From Mycteria americana (Eukaryota; Chordata; Aves; Ciconiiformes; Ciconiidae): a stretch of DNA of 64,000 nucleotides. Below are positions 62,896 to 64,000 of the stretch, piece after piece. The position numbers were made by a program, and so were the translations under genes. The notes beneath the pieces are model-generated. The model searched no databases, was not told the origin of the DNA, and saw only the letters and a list, made by a program, of their open reading frames with translations. The number at the start of each line of letters is the position of its first letter. The first letter of the stretch is position 1. Location: contig NC_134370.1 in the NCBI RefSeq assembly GCF_035582795.1, positions 53,679,501 through 53,743,500 on the forward strand. The letters are read 5' to 3'.

Positions 62896-64000
62896 CTGGA
62901 AAACAGTTAAATCATTTTATTAACAGATCTTCATCTTATATTAGTGGATTCAAATAGCCTTTCAAAACGAAAAGGCATTCATAATGCCGATTCCAACTTA
63001 CTTTATATGTAGGCACTGAACAGGTATCACCCTATCCATCTGAGGCAGGAGGCCAGCTCAGAGGATGAAGCTTTCCAGTCAGCATAAGGAGTCAAGTTCC
63101 TGAGCTCATTCCAAAAGCTTATCTCAGTGTAGAACAATGAGACATATACACTAGCATCTTCAAAACACTCTCCAACTCAAATCCTACACCAAAACGTGAA
63201 ATGCAGGTGCACAGGGACTTGGTGCTATACAAAGTTCCTCCAGTGACAGTGTTTTATTTTTCAGTATGAAGCTATTAAACGTAGACTTGACATTTATGTG
63301 CTTCATGAGTAGTGTCACATACCAGTGGATGAATATTCCAACTTGATGCAATCATGATTTCTCAAGCCTCGTCACTGCATGAATGCAGGAGCCAGTATCC
63401 AGGTAGTAAGAAAGACTATTGCACTTTTTACAGGTCACTTCCAGAGTGACAGAGTAATTTAGTTTACCAAGGGGCTTAAGCTGTATGTACATTTCAGATT
63501 AAGGACTTTGGTGCAGTAGCAGCTCGTGTATCTCAGGAACAGCTGTACATACACACGTACGGAGGTTGCTAAGAAGTCATTCTCATTTCCTCTCTGCCCC
63601 TCCCAACATGTTGTCTAGGTATCTGTGCAAAATGGAGCACTACTGAGCACCCTATTGCAAAAAAAAGATACTGCAACCATGGATTTGAGGTAAACTTCTT
63701 GCCACATATAGTTACAGAAACATGCTTGTTGCTGAAATACAAACGACCATTTAAATTGTTATCTAGCATTGAGGCAAATAGTTCACCCACAGACTACAGC
63801 CATAGATGTTGCTATAAGAACTATAATGCACAAGTCTATCTTAAGCCAGAGCCATTTTTTTAAAGCTGTTAGCAGTCTAGTTTTGCTGTGGGACCATCAC
63901 AAAAGTTTCTGTTAAAAAAAAAAAAATCATCCACTAAGCTCCCTAGACCCTATAAATCATGTATTACTTTGGTCTCCCATGTACCCCAGCAACAAAAAAA
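62896..64000. other. LARP6 intron 1, partial
   Basis: No exon recognised on either strand up to the window edge. A frame of 73 codons at 63569-63790 on the - strand lacks splice sites and family resemblance. Confidence 0.6.

Overview
The window looks like a piece of a bird genome, most likely a microchromosome-type locus. The evidence is spliced vertebrate genes with compact introns, CpG-island promoters, and CR1 LINE remnants, one of them ending in the ATTCTRTG-type tail typical of avian CR1. Four conserved genes can be rebuilt exon by exon from splice sites and reading phase: TARS3 (TARSL2, 19 exons, 802 codons), TM2D3 (6 exons, 250 codons), ADAL (10 exons, 351 codons), all on the + strand, and the last two exons of LARP6 on the - strand. 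The first exon of LARP6 lies beyond the right edge.

Layout. 1-17.9 kb: AT-rich DNA holding what I read as an unassigned - strand gene. It has a 5' exon encoding a CARD-type death fold (17499-17841) and three candidate downstream exons (14392-14542, about 4821-5014, 631-818) whose splice phases all fit and would give a protein of about 291 residues. An old CR1 fragment lies at about 7.7-8.3 kb. 18.6-19.2 kb: an unassigned - strand reading frame. 19.2-23.1 kb: intergenic DNA with a sharply GC-rich, internally repetitive insert at about 21.38-21.92 kb. 23.1-38.9 kb: TARS3 with its CpG island. 40.6-46.3 kb: TM2D3. 47.1-57.15 kb: ADAL. 59.9-60.3 kb: a CR1 3' end inside or just beyond the LARP6 3' UTR. 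60.46-62.9 kb: LARP6 exons.

The four known genes do unrelated jobs: threonine charging of tRNA, a Notch-linked TM2 membrane protein, N6-methyl-AMP deamination, and La-related RNA binding in collagen translation. They are not a functional cluster. The arrangement is of interest as synteny, because the human counterparts are spread along chromosome 15. The points most worth a second look are the CARD gene, a 168-bp in-frame candidate cassette exon in ADAL intron 1, a tandem NAGNAG acceptor in TM2D3, and the GC-rich repeat insert. No tRNA, rRNA or CRISPR was recognised, and no endogenous retrovirus was identified.
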